Assembly (NCBI GenBank): GCA_031549725.1
Contig: JAVBPH010000032.1
Span: 53,399-117,398, forward strand
Source of the DNA: UBA937 sp031549725
Lineage (GTDB): Bacteria > Spirochaetota > Spirochaetia > Treponematales > Breznakiellaceae
Length of the DNA stretch: 64,000 bases
Direction: 5' to 3'
Shown: positions 33,726 to 42,036 of the stretch, piece by piece
How positions within the stretch are numbered: position 1 is the stretch's first letter
How the letters are laid out: the number at the start of each line of letters is the position of its first letter
Translations under genes and position numbers: made by a program
The notes under the pieces: model-generated
Databases searched by the model: none
What the model saw: the letters and a program-made list of their open reading frames with translations, nothing else
What the model was told of the DNA's origin: nothing

Positions 33726-33757
33726 AAAACTCTAAAAACCGAAATTTTTAGAGTTTT
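33726..33757. repeat. family C hairpin
   Basis: AAACTCTAAAAA and TTTTTAGAGTTT form a stem around a short loop. It lies between convergent genes and is followed by TT runs. Confidence 0.6.
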
Positions 33758-33852
33758 TCCTCGGAAATTAAAGGAGCGTTAAAGCTTCTCATAAGATCAT
33801 ATTACAGGGTTATGTGTTTTTCCAAATTACTCATGGGTAACAACCTGGCAGC

Positions 33853-33885
33853 AAAAACAGGCCGGCAATCTGCCGGCCTGTTTTT
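33853..33885 (-). terminator. bidirectional intrinsic terminator
   Basis: AAAAACAGGCCGGCA and TGCCGGCCTGTTTTT pair with a three-base loop, with T-runs on both strands. It lies just beyond the stop of the reverse rubrerythrin gene. Confidence 0.9.
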
Positions 33886-33913
33886 ATATATTTCCGCTGC
33901 GGTACAGCGGTGA

Positions 33914-34456
33914 CTATTTAAAATACCGTTTTAGCAGACCCTCAAAAGCCTTGCCATGCCGGGCTTCGTCCCGGGCCATTTCATGGACCGTATCATGGAT
34001 AGCATCCATGCCTTCTTCCTTGGCCCGTTTAGCCAGTTCGACCTTGCCCAGGGTTGCGCCATTTTCCGCATCAACCCGCATTTCCAGATTTTTTCTGGTG
34101 CTGTCGGTAATTACTTCACCCAGAAGTTCGGCAAACTTTGCGGCGTGTTCCGCTTCTTCCCAGGCGGCCTTTTCCCAGTACATGCCGATTTCCGGATATC
34201 CTTCCCGGTGGGCTACCCGGGACATGGCCAGGTACATACCTACCTCGGTGCATTCTCCCTGGAAGTTCATCCGCAGACCTTCCAGAATATCCTGGGGAAC
34301 TCCCTTGGCAACGCCAACCACATGTTCCGCTGCCCAGGATTTATTCCCGGTCTGTTCCCTGAATTTTTCCGCAGGGGCTTTACACTGGGGACAATTAGCC
34401 GGGGGCTGGTCCCCCTCATACACATAACCGCAAATCGAACAAATAAACTGTTTCAC
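33914..34456 (-). CDS. reverse rubrerythrin
   Basis: A 180-residue protein with the rubredoxin domain at the N-terminus and the ferritin-like diiron domain at the C-terminus. The rubredoxin part is CSICGYVYEG with CPQCKAP (residues 6-26). The diiron domain has FQGECTEVGMYLAMSR, EEAEHAAKFAELLGE and DEARHGKAFEGLL, which give the Glu and His ligands. Such proteins reduce hydrogen peroxide or oxygen with electrons from NAD(P)H in anaerobes. The gene follows a PerR-like gene on the same strand, and a strong terminator ends it. Its regulation by peroxide is probable from the operator at 34922-34948. Confidence 0.95.
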   Translation of the reverse strand: MKQFICSICGYVYEGDQPPANCPQCKAPAEKFREQTGNKSWAAEHVVGVAKGVPQDILEGLRMNFQGECTEVGMYLAMSRVAHREGYPEIGMYWEKAAWEEAEHAAKFAELLGEVITDSTRKNLEMRVDAENGATLGKVELAKRAKEEGMDAIHDTVHEMARDEARHGKAFEGLLKRYFK

Positions 34457-34485
34457 TTTTCCCTCCTTAAACAGTAGATGAATAT

Positions 34486-34524
34486 GGGGAACCCCTAAAA
34501 AATTGGCCGGATTTTTAGAAGTTC
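34486..34524. repeat. family C hairpin
   Basis: GGGAACCCCTAAAAA and TTTTTAGAAGTTCC form a long hairpin just after the stop of the PerR-like gene. It may attenuate transcription into the rubrerythrin gene. Confidence 0.55.
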
Positions 34525-34530
34525 CTTATG

Positions 34531-34911
34531 TTAACTCCTTTGGCCTGGGGCACATTCGGAGCAGATTCCATGAAAATTGACCTGGCTTGTTTCGATTTCC
34601 ATATCCAGCCGGGGAAACTCCGGCATGGGTATTCCTTCCAGGTCAATAACATTCCCGCATACCCGGCAGATAAAATGGGCGTGGGGGGCTGTGCAGGCAT
34701 CAAACCGTTCTCTGCCGTTTACCGTGGCTACACCCACCGCCAGGCCCTCCTGCTTAAAAAGCACCAGGTTTCTGTATACCGTTCCAAGGCTTAAATCCGG
34801 CATATCTCCCTTGAGCTGCTCATAGATCCACTCCGCCGTGGGATGGCTTTTAGCGGAACTTAAAACATCATAAATAGCGTTTCTTTTTTTACTTTGCCTG
34901 GAATGCTTCAT
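34531..34911 (-). CDS. perR: Fur-family regulator, PerR-like
   Basis: A 126-residue winged-helix repressor of the Fur superfamily. The recognition helix is around SLGTVYRNLVLFKQEGLAV, followed by the metal-binding half with HAHFICRVCGNVIDLEG and the terminal HGICSECA. Both CxxC pairs for a structural zinc are present. PerR members sense peroxide with Fe2+; the position next to reverse rubrerythrin supports that role. A 27-base palindrome with GATAAT elements lies immediately upstream. Fur or Mur specificity would be an alternative. Confidence 0.82.
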   Translation of the reverse strand: MKHSRQSKKRNAIYDVLSSAKSHPTAEWIYEQLKGDMPDLSLGTVYRNLVLFKQEGLAVGVATVNGRERFDACTAPHAHFICRVCGNVIDLEGIPMPEFPRLDMEIETSQVNFHGICSECAPGQRS

Positions 34912-35295
34912 ACGTGCCTCTTAATGATAATAGTTATTATTATCATTAATATCTATTATTGTCCAGTACAAAAGGATACATTTTTCCTGATTTGGCATAA
35001 AAATAATCGAACCCCGTCTAATAATTGAACAGTAAAAAGGCGGTACCAAATGTCAGATGCGGTCAGTTGGATAAAAGTTTTAACGATTAAATTGTCCTTT
35101 GTACGTAGGATACATAAAATGTAAGCTTGACATAACATTTTGTGTTGCATATGATAACACCGTTATTGTTAGTTATGAATAATCAATAATTCCCCATTTT
35201 TGATGCGGGAACATCACTATTTAGTTATTTTTTTCTGGCTTAATAGTAACTTAAAGTTAGTTAATACTAACAAAAAAATCATATGGAGGGACGCT
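34912..35295. other. 384-base gap with operator
   Basis: Between the divergent PerR-like gene and ABC exporter genes. The region is AT-rich, contains the operator palindrome and, nearer the exporter, ATAACACCGTTAT (35154-35166). No gene is supported. Confidence 0.55.
34922..34948. promoter_or_regulatory. Fur/PerR-type operator palindrome
   Basis: TAATGATAATA-GTTAT-TATTATCATTA is an inverted repeat of 11 bases on each side of a five-base centre. It contains GATAAT hexamers like those in known Fur and PerR boxes. It lies directly upstream of the PerR-like gene. Confidence 0.75.
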
Positions 35296-37110
35296 GTGTC
35301 AAAACAGAAACAAAAAACCGGAACCGCCCGGCTCCTGGAACTGGCCGCCACAAAAAAACCTTTAATGGTCAGCTCCCTGATTCTCTCGGCACTGGCTTCT
35401 ATTGCTAGCTTTGTGCCATATATCGCTATTTACCTTATCGTGAGGGAAATCCTGGGTGCCCTGCCGGATATGGCAGGTCTGAACAGCGGTATAATCATCC
35501 GGTACGGTTGGTTTGCCTTTGCTGGTGTGGTGGGTAACATCCTACTGTACTTTGGGGCCCTGTGCTTTTCCCATCTCGCAGCCTTTGGAACACTGTATGA
35601 ACTGAAGGTGAATTTTGCTACCCATCTGGCGAAGGTTCCTTTGGGATTTCATGTAATGATAGGAAGCGGCAAGCTCCGTAAAATCATGGACGAAAATATC
35701 GAGAAGGTTGAGGGGTTCATCGCCCACCAGCTCCCCGACCTGGTAGCCGCTTTTGTTGCACCGGTGGTGATGATCATCATTTTGATGAGTGTGGACTGGC
35801 GCTTTGGCCTTGCAGCTATGGGTGGGGTTATCCTTGCTTTTGTGATTCAATTCTCTATGTATGGAAATGAAGGATCCAGGGCAATGATGGCAAAGTACCA
35901 GCGGTCCATCGAAGACATGAACAATGCTTCGGTGGAGTATATCCGTGGCATATCCGTTGTTAAAGCCTTCAAGCAGACAGTGTATTCTTTCCGGCGGCTC
36001 TATGACACCATCAAGGCATACACCGCCATGGTCATCCCCTACACCCTGAGCTGGGAAAATTCCTTTTCGGGTTTCACCACCCTGGTAAACAACATTTATC
36101 TGTTTATTGTACCGGTTGCCATTTTTGTAGGTATGGGTACTGCGGATTATGCCGGGTTTGCCAGTACCCTGATATTCTACCTGATCTTCGTTCAGTCCGT
36201 GGCAAGCATTTTAATGAAGATCATGTACGTCAACGGAAATGCAATGCGGATTATCGGCGGAGTGGAGGCAATGGACAAGGTCCTTGCGGAACCGGAGCTC
36301 CCCCAACCAGCATACCCTGGGACAGCAAGTATTTATGATGTGGAATTCAGGAACGTCTCCTTCTCCTATGACAGGGATAAGGAAACGGAAGCTCTTTCGG
36401 GTGTATCATTCCAGGCAAGACAAGGGGAGATCACGGCGATTGTCGGACCATCCGGAGGAGGCAAGAGTACCATTGCCCACCTGATTCCCCGTTTCTTTGA
36501 TGTGAGCAGCGGTGAAATTTATATCGGCGGTACGGATGTGCGGAATATGAACATCCACTACTTGATGGACCAGGTGAGTTTTGTATTCCAGGACGTGTTT
36601 TTATTTAAACAAAGTGTTATGGACAATATCCGCATGGGATGCCAAAGTGCTGCCGATGACCAGGTTATTGCGGCGGCCAAGGCTGCCCAGTGTCATGAGT
36701 TCATCATGAAGCTTCCTAAGGGGTATCAGACATTGATCGGAACCCGGGGTATCCACCTTTCCGGGGGGGAACGGCAGCGGATTGCTATTGCCCGGGCTAT
36801 TGTCAGGGATGCGCCCATTGTGGTGCTGGATGAGGCTACCGCCTTTGCGGATCCGGAAAACGAGCACCTGATTCAGAAAGCCTTTGAGACCCTCATGAAA
36901 AATAAGACGGTCATCATGATTGCCCACCGGCTTTCCACCATCCGCAGTGCCAATACCATCATCGTAGTGGATGGAGGAAAAGTTGTGGAACAAGGTACCC
37001 ATGACGAACTGCTGAAGCGGGGAAGAAAGTACAATGCCATGTGGCATACCTATATCGAAACCGCCCACTGGACCATTGCGGAAAAAAAGGAGGCGGTATC
37101 TTATGCCTAA
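35296..37110 (+). CDS. ABC exporter subunit (YbtP/IrtA-type)
   Basis: A 604-residue ABC transporter with N-terminal six-helix membrane domain and C-terminal ATPase. Walker A is GPSGGGKST, the signature is LSGGERQRIAIARAI, and Walker B and D-loop read PIVVLDEATAFADPENE. The membrane domain begins near LLELAATKKPLMVSSLILSA. It pairs with the next gene, which overlaps it by eight bases. The two resemble heterodimeric exporters linked to siderophores or peptides (YbtP/YbtQ and IrtA/IrtB style). I chose GTG 35296 with GGAGGG five bases upstream. The neighbouring operator suggests iron or peroxide control, but this is an inference. Confidence 0.85.
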   Translation: MSKQKQKTGTARLLELAATKKPLMVSSLILSALASIASFVPYIAIYLIVREILGALPDMAGLNSGIIIRYGWFAFAGVVGNILLYFGALCFSHLAAFGTLYELKVNFATHLAKVPLGFHVMIGSGKLRKIMDENIEKVEGFIAHQLPDLVAAFVAPVVMIIILMSVDWRFGLAAMGGVILAFVIQFSMYGNEGSRAMMAKYQRSIEDMNNASVEYIRGISVVKAFKQTVYSFRRLYDTIKAYTAMVIPYTLSWENSFSGFTTLVNNIYLFIVPVAIFVGMGTADYAGFASTLIFYLIFVQSVASILMKIMYVNGNAMRIIGGVEAMDKVLAEPELPQPAYPGTASIYDVEFRNVSFSYDRDKETEALSGVSFQARQGEITAIVGPSGGGKSTIAHLIPRFFDVSSGEIYIGGTDVRNMNIHYLMDQVSFVFQDVFLFKQSVMDNIRMGCQSAADDQVIAAAKAAQCHEFIMKLPKGYQTLIGTRGIHLSGGERQRIAIARAIVRDAPIVVLDEATAFADPENEHLIQKAFETLMKNKTVIMIAHRLSTIRSANTIIVVDGGKVVEQGTHDELLKRGRKYNAMWHTYIETAHWTIAEKKEAVSYA

Positions 37111-38848
37111 ACTGCAATCCATGTTCATGCTGACCGATAGGGGGTACAAGGATTTAAAGAAGGCCATTGCAGCCTGTACCCTCACGAATTTTTCCATGAT
37201 GCTTCCGTTTATAGTTGTAATTCAGATGATTATGGAAATCATAAAGCCCTTAATTGGCGTGGAAATTTCCTGGCAAAAAATGTGGGGACTGTTTGTGGCG
37301 GGGATCGCCGCGGCGGTCCTGGTGTTTATCTGCAACAAAAACGATTATAAAAAAACCTATGTCACCTCCTATACCCAGAGTGAAAATTCCCGGATCACTC
37401 TGGCGGAGCATATCCGAAAACTGCCTATGAGCCTCTTCAATTCAAAAGACCTGTCGGAACTGACCACCAATCTCATGGACGATGTTTCCACCAACGAACA
37501 TACCCTTAGTCATATTGTTCCCCAGCTTTTCGCCAATGCCATTTCCATTACCGTGATCTGTATCATGATGGCCTTCTTCGACTGGCGTATGGCATTGGCC
37601 ATGTTTATTACCGTACCCCTGGCATTTTTTATTGTGGTATTCAGCCGCAGAATATATGGAAAACTGCATCAAAAACATATGGATGCAAAACTAGCCGCCT
37701 CGGGGCAGGTACAGGAATATATTGAAGGGATTAAGGTTGTCCGGGCGTGTAACATGGACGGTGAAAAATTCTCTGCCCTGGAAAATGCCCTGCGGACAAT
37801 GAAACGGCTTGCCATTACAATGGAGTTTGGTACTGGTATTTTTATAACCGGCGCCCAGATGGTACTGCAGGCAGGTATTGGGCTTACGGTGTTCCTGGGA
37901 ACAAGCCTTCTTGCCGGGGGACAACTTGCCTTTATTCCAATGCTGATGTTTATCCTTATAGTGGTTCGTATCTATGGTCCGGTTCTGGTGGAACTGACAT
38001 TGCTGCCGGAGTTGTTTTATTTTCAGATTGCAATTAACCGGATGCGGGCTCTGATGAATTTTCAGCCCATGGATGGTAATGCCAATGCGGAGATTGATAA
38101 TTTCAACATCCATTTTGACCATGTGGATTTTCATTATAATGATGATGGAGAAAAGACCATCAACGATATGAATGTGATGATTCCTGCAGGGGGTATCACC
38201 GCCCTGGTAGGTCCATCCGGAAGCGGCAAGAGTACCCTGTCTCGGCTTATTGCCCGTTTTTGGGATGTAAATAAAGGCAGGGTATTGGTTGGTGGGTTGG
38301 ATGTAAAGACCATTGACCCGGAACAGCTAATGGGTTACATGTCCTTTGTATTCCAGGATGTGATCCTTTTTAATGATACAATTTACAACAATATCCGTAT
38401 TGGCAACATGGATGCCTCCCGGGAGGAAGTACTGGCTGCTGCCAAGGCTGCCCGCTGTGATGAATTTGTACAGAAACTGCCCGGCGGCTACGATACGTTT
38501 CTGGGAGAAAATGGATCAACCCTTTCAGGTGGTGAGCGGCAGAGACTTTCCATTGCCCGGGCTTTACTCAAGGATGCACCCGTTGTGCTTCTGGATGAGG
38601 CCACCGCATCCTTGGATCCTGAAAATGAAGCATTGATCCAGCAGGCAATTTCCGCTTTAATTAAAGGAAAAACAGTTATTGTTATTGCCCACCGCCTGCG
38701 TACTATTACCGGGGCAGATAAAATCATTGTTCTGGATAAAGGGCGGCTGGCAGAAGAGGGGACCCATACTGAACTATCCCGGCGGGATGGTTTGTACCGG
38801 AAATTGTTTTCAATCCAGCAGGAAAGCCTCGGCTGGTCGGTAAACTAA
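37103..38848 (+). CDS. ABC exporter subunit (YbtQ/IrtB-type)
   Basis: A 581-residue partner of the preceding subunit, with its own six-helix domain and ATPase. Walker A is GPSGSGKSTLSRLIARF, the signature is LSGGERQRLSIARALLKDA, and Walker B is PVVLLDEATASLDPENE. The start ATG 37103 lies within the end of the upstream gene and has AAGGAGG before it, so the two are made in step. The second half of the gene is the better conserved part. The substrate is unknown. Two further small genes follow on the same strand at 38904 and 39578, so the operon may be longer. Confidence 0.88.
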   Translation: MPKLQSMFMLTDRGYKDLKKAIAACTLTNFSMMLPFIVVIQMIMEIIKPLIGVEISWQKMWGLFVAGIAAAVLVFICNKNDYKKTYVTSYTQSENSRITLAEHIRKLPMSLFNSKDLSELTTNLMDDVSTNEHTLSHIVPQLFANAISITVICIMMAFFDWRMALAMFITVPLAFFIVVFSRRIYGKLHQKHMDAKLAASGQVQEYIEGIKVVRACNMDGEKFSALENALRTMKRLAITMEFGTGIFITGAQMVLQAGIGLTVFLGTSLLAGGQLAFIPMLMFILIVVRIYGPVLVELTLLPELFYFQIAINRMRALMNFQPMDGNANAEIDNFNIHFDHVDFHYNDDGEKTINDMNVMIPAGGITALVGPSGSGKSTLSRLIARFWDVNKGRVLVGGLDVKTIDPEQLMGYMSFVFQDVILFNDTIYNNIRIGNMDASREEVLAAAKAARCDEFVQKLPGGYDTFLGENGSTLSGGERQRLSIARALLKDAPVVLLDEATASLDPENEALIQQAISALIKGKTVIVIAHRLRTITGADKIIVLDKGRLAEEGTHTELSRRDGLYRKLFSIQQESLGWSVN

Positions 38849-38903
38849 TAAAACCGGACACGAATTGTTTTCTGCTGCAGAATTATATGAAGGAGGCTGG
38901 CTG

Positions 38904-39557
38904 ATGCGCCGCAAAATTTTATTCACAGGATTATTCGGAGTGGCCGGGGCGTTTCTTATGTTTTCCGGGGATATGCTGTTGTATTTTACCCCCGGGGAAT
39001 ACAACCCAGCCGGAGGCCTCATGGAATATGTCCGGATTATGGCGGCCTTGCCTGCATTCCGGATAATGCTTGGGGGATTCCTTGGACCGGTGGCCGCGTT
39101 TGTGTACTGTATTGGATTTGTCCAGCTATACTATGCCATAAAACCAACCCATTCGAGGTTTGCCAGGATAATGATCGGTGCCCTGGGGCTTTCTTATTTC
39201 ATCGGCGGAGCATACCATGCCCAATTCGGCTCATTAGCCCTGGCGGTAGCCGGTGGAGGCATACATGCCGCAGAGAATATGGCTCCCTATGTGGAACTCA
39301 TGCTTTACGGTATGATTGCTGTGGTAGCAATGGTTATGCTTGTACTTACCGTAATGATCTTAACAAAGAGAACCTATTATCCCCGCTGGTTCGTACTTCT
39401 TACTCCGGCGGTTCTTATTTGGCTTCCCCGGAATATGCTGCCCCAGCCTTTCCGAATTGTTATTTCCGGGGGTTATTTCAATATCATGTTCATTATATTT
39501 TTTGCGGCATCAACAATCCTGCTTCTTTCTGCAGAAAGAAAAGGACTTACTGAATAA
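38904..39557 (+). CDS. integral membrane protein of unknown function
   Basis: A 217-residue protein with about six membrane helices. It starts MRRKILFTGLFGVAGAFLMF, and TPGEYNPAGGLMEYVRIMA lies between helices 1 and 2. It resembles the poorly known DUF6796-like membrane proteins, but I do not assign a role. ATG 38904 has AAGGAGG eight bases upstream. It directly follows the ABC exporter pair by 55 bases, so an association with export is possible. Confidence 0.7.
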   Translation: MRRKILFTGLFGVAGAFLMFSGDMLLYFTPGEYNPAGGLMEYVRIMAALPAFRIMLGGFLGPVAAFVYCIGFVQLYYAIKPTHSRFARIMIGALGLSYFIGGAYHAQFGSLALAVAGGGIHAAENMAPYVELMLYGMIAVVAMVMLVLTVMILTKRTYYPRWFVLLTPAVLIWLPRNMLPQPFRIVISGGYFNIMFIIFFAASTILLLSAERKGLTE

Positions 39558-39577
39558 CATAAGAAGAGGTGAAGTTC

Positions 39578-40465
39578 ATGGCTGTATATAATGAAGTTTC
39601 CATTCCTTCCTCAGGCACGGAGATTGTGCTTTCCCTCTGGGAAGCGGACCATGCGGAAGGGGTAATCGTGTTTATGCCCGCCACCATGGTACATCCTCTT
39701 TTTTATAAGGACTTACTTCATTGTTTTGCAGCGGAGGGATTCCACGTAGTAGGCGTACATCCTGTGGGGCACGGGAAAAGTCCCCGGAATAAAGATCGGT
39801 TTACAATCAACGATTTGGTACAGAACGGGAAAGATGCGGTCGGCTTTGCCCTTGAACGTTATGGGCTTCCGGTAATTGCCATGGGATCCAGCCAGGGCGG
39901 GGTGGTAACTGCTGCCTTGGCTTCGGAAGAACCCAGGATTGCCGCAGCGTTTCCACATAACATGATGCTGGCTGAACTGCCGGATTCCATTACCATATCC
40001 CGTTTCCCGAAATGGCTTCGGCATATCTATAAACCTGTTCAGGGATTCTTCAAATTCTGCGGTAAAATTATTCCGGACCTCAAGCTGCCTCTGGGGTTCT
40101 ATCTTGAAAGAAAACGGATAAGCAGAAACCCTTCACTTTGGGAAAAGGTCGCATCGGATCCGCTTTGCCTTTCCCTGTATCCTCTCTGTTTTTTGTCAAG
40201 TCTTTTTACCACTGTTTTCCCCGGAATCACCGACGGAAGCATCCTCTGCCCGGTCTATGTAATTGCCGATTCCGGGGATGCGCTCTTTACCAGGGAATAT
40301 ACATATAAGGTATTTGATGAACTGAAGGCTCCCTGGAAAGAATTGGTTGAATTTCATTTCAACGATCATATGTTAATGGTTAACCATCCAAGGGAGGTCA
40401 GCCGGAGGGTTGCAGGGAAGATGAGGGAAGCTCTTAAAGCAAAATGCATTAGAGATAAAAAATGA
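39578..40465 (+). CDS. alpha/beta hydrolase
   Basis: A 295-residue cytosolic hydrolase. The nucleophile elbow is GSSQGG (in IAMGSSQGGVVTAALASEE) and an HPVGHGKS segment precedes it, where oxyanion-type residues are expected. The acid residue could be the Asp in VIADSGD and the base the histidine in FNDHMLMVNHP. Fold members act on esters, amides or lipids; no substrate can be given. ATG 39578 has GAGGTGAA upstream. It is 20 bases after the membrane-protein gene and in the same direction, so it is in the exporter operon. Confidence 0.85.
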   Translation: MAVYNEVSIPSSGTEIVLSLWEADHAEGVIVFMPATMVHPLFYKDLLHCFAAEGFHVVGVHPVGHGKSPRNKDRFTINDLVQNGKDAVGFALERYGLPVIAMGSSQGGVVTAALASEEPRIAAAFPHNMMLAELPDSITISRFPKWLRHIYKPVQGFFKFCGKIIPDLKLPLGFYLERKRISRNPSLWEKVASDPLCLSLYPLCFLSSLFTTVFPGITDGSILCPVYVIADSGDALFTREYTYKVFDELKAPWKELVEFHFNDHMLMVNHPREVSRRVAGKMREALKAKCIRDKK

Positions 40466-40584
40466 ATTAATTTCCTGGGAGAAAAGGCCCTTCCTCTGAA
40501 CCATAAGATAAAGGATACACTGGTTATGTACGACGTCGATGATTCGTATGCGGTGTTCCGATTAATTGATAACTAATATCATGC

Positions 40585-41211
40585 TTACATATGTGTCAGG
40601 GCAGCAAAACCTAAAGGCAGGTACATAAACAGCAAATTTAACCTTTGCCATAAACCTTCCCTGGCAATCACCGTGTTTTGAAACCGGACCTTGTCGGCCA
40701 TGATGAAAAACACAAAACAGGCGAAGGCAAGAACAAAGGAAAGCAATGAAACAGTTCCGGCTAGTTTATTGTCCGACCGGTATGAAAGAATCGAAAGAAA
40801 AAGCGGAACCGGCAGCAGAAGCATAAACCCAACAGCCGATGCTGCCCCATGTATCCTGGATGCAGTAGTCTGCACGTCCTTATGTTCATTTACACTAAAA
40901 AAACCGCTGCATATACAGGCCCCCAGGGCAAAGGCAGCGACACACCCGGCGGAGAGAACGGCCAGTCCGGGGGAAACTCCCCGGTATGTTGTGTAGAGTG
41001 ACGGAATGGATGCTGAAAACATCAGGCCCGCTATCAGCAGCCATATGTTATATATTATCCTTACCGGACTCTGCACGCTCCCCAGGGAACTCAATACCAT
41101 AGTGCTGTGGCTGTATCTTGTATAGAATAGGGCAAGGATAAAAGGAACAATGATCTCTCCCGCTATTGTACTGATAAGAAAATACCAGCCATATCTGATT
41201 AACCAGTCCAT
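40585..41211 (-). CDS. integral membrane protein, possibly DUF998
   Basis: A 208-residue protein with six hydrophobic helices. It starts MDWLIRYGWYFLISTIAGE, and the pairs of helices around LAVLSAGCVAAFALGACICS and TASRIHGAASAVGFMLLLPV are the best landmarks. The RIHGAASAVGF segment resembles DUF998 proteins, small membrane proteins of unknown function. It is convergent with the hydrolase gene and followed by nothing on its strand. Confidence 0.7.
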   Translation of the reverse strand: MDWLIRYGWYFLISTIAGEIIVPFILALFYTRYSHSTMVLSSLGSVQSPVRIIYNIWLLIAGLMFSASIPSLYTTYRGVSPGLAVLSAGCVAAFALGACICSGFFSVNEHKDVQTTASRIHGAASAVGFMLLLPVPLFLSILSYRSDNKLAGTVSLLSFVLAFACFVFFIMADKVRFQNTVIAREGLWQRLNLLFMYLPLGFAALTHM

Positions 41212-41260
41212 AGATTGATAACCCCGGGCAGTATGCTGCTGCCCTTAATCCTTATTAGGA

Positions 41261-41402
41261 GAGCCTTTTACAAAACTCGATTAGTTTTGAAAAAGGCTTT
41301 TGCAGAAAGAATGCTATTTCCTTACCCATAAATAAAATAGTATTCTTTCTGCACTTACATCTAAGGTTGCTTTTTCAAAATTTGACATTTTGAAAAAGCC
41401 TC
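41261..41402 (+). repeat. Family B element, copy 2
   Basis: The 142-base element has terminal inverted repeats GAGCCTTTTACAAAA and TTTTGAAAAAGCCTC. There are three hairpins, the middle with TGCAGAAAGAAT and ATTCTTTCTGCA arms. It matches the copy at 63864 with only two differences. Its right end (41361-41402) codes for the last residues of the minus-strand TIGR04076 gene. Confidence 0.92.
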
Positions 41403-41732
41403 AGGAGTATAGTTGATCCGGGATTCTTCATTGGTTCTTTCAATTTTGAATATCACCGGGCGCAGGCCGTCGTTGCAGCTGCATATGCCAACCCCGGGCT
41501 TTTCGATCCAATCGCCGTAGTAGAACACCCCGCTGCCATGGGCTAAAGTAAAGGCATATTGATATATGGCTTTCCATGCTTCATCACAGAAACCTCCGGG
41601 TTTTTCATGGCCCGCATAAAATTCCTGGCCTTCCCTGTGCATGGGACACTTGCCAGGATTTTTTGTTCCATACTCTTCTGCTAATTCCGCATCGAAGGTT
41701 CTTTTTAAGGCGGTAATTTTACATTTGTTCAT
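41361..41732 (-). CDS. TIGR04076 family protein, C-terminus from repeat
   Basis: A 123-residue protein of the TIGR04076 family (unknown function). Features are MNKCKITALKRTFDAELAEE at the start, CPMHREGQEFYAG, FCDEAWKAIYQYAFTLAHG and CSCNDGLRPVIFKIER near the usual end. The last 13 residues (EAFSKCQILKKQP) are encoded by the family B element that ends at 41402. The normal C-terminus of the family is close to VIFKIER, so the insertion replaced only the final tail. The gene is therefore probably still active, with a new C-terminal end. Confidence 0.8.
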   Translation of the reverse strand: MNKCKITALKRTFDAELAEEYGTKNPGKCPMHREGQEFYAGHEKPGGFCDEAWKAIYQYAFTLAHGSGVFYYGDWIEKPGVGICSCNDGLRPVIFKIERTNEESRINYTPEAFSKCQILKKQP

Positions 41733-42036
41733 GTGCAGCCTCCTGCTTTTGATACGGTATCAGTATAAACCTGCGGGCATTTTTCATCCAGCACAGAGAT
41801 TAGGAATTTCATGTGTTCCGGGGGATGATTTATTCGCAAGTGGGTTTAATACCTTCTGCACGCTCCCGCGTGCGAGGCTCTGGGGCGTTCTAAAAATCTT
41901 GTAAATCAAAATTGTATGGGTATTAAATCCACATAACATCCATACCTTACAGAACCAACAAACCTCGCTGCCCCGCGCGCTCTGCCTCGCACGCGAAAGC
42001 GTGCAGAAGGTTTGTGATTTTCGGCACACCCGTATA
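41733..42036. other. 304-base gap filled by a repeat
   Basis: The gap is mostly the long family A element at 41829-42013. No other gene is seen. Confidence 0.65.
41829..42013 (+). repeat. Family A element, long form, copy 7
   Basis: TTTATTCGCAAGTGGGTTTA starts a 185-base element nearly identical to 12281-12466, including TACCTTACAGAACCAACA and CTCTGCCTCGCACGCGAAAG. Only a few bases differ, mostly in the GC-rich hairpin. Confidence 0.9.

Larger units (their letters stand above)
33554..33913. other. 360-base gap with hairpins
   Basis: The gap contains a partial family A element (33651-33711), a family C hairpin (33726-33757) and the terminator of the reverse rubrerythrin gene (33853-33885). 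No gene is supported. Confidence 0.7.
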
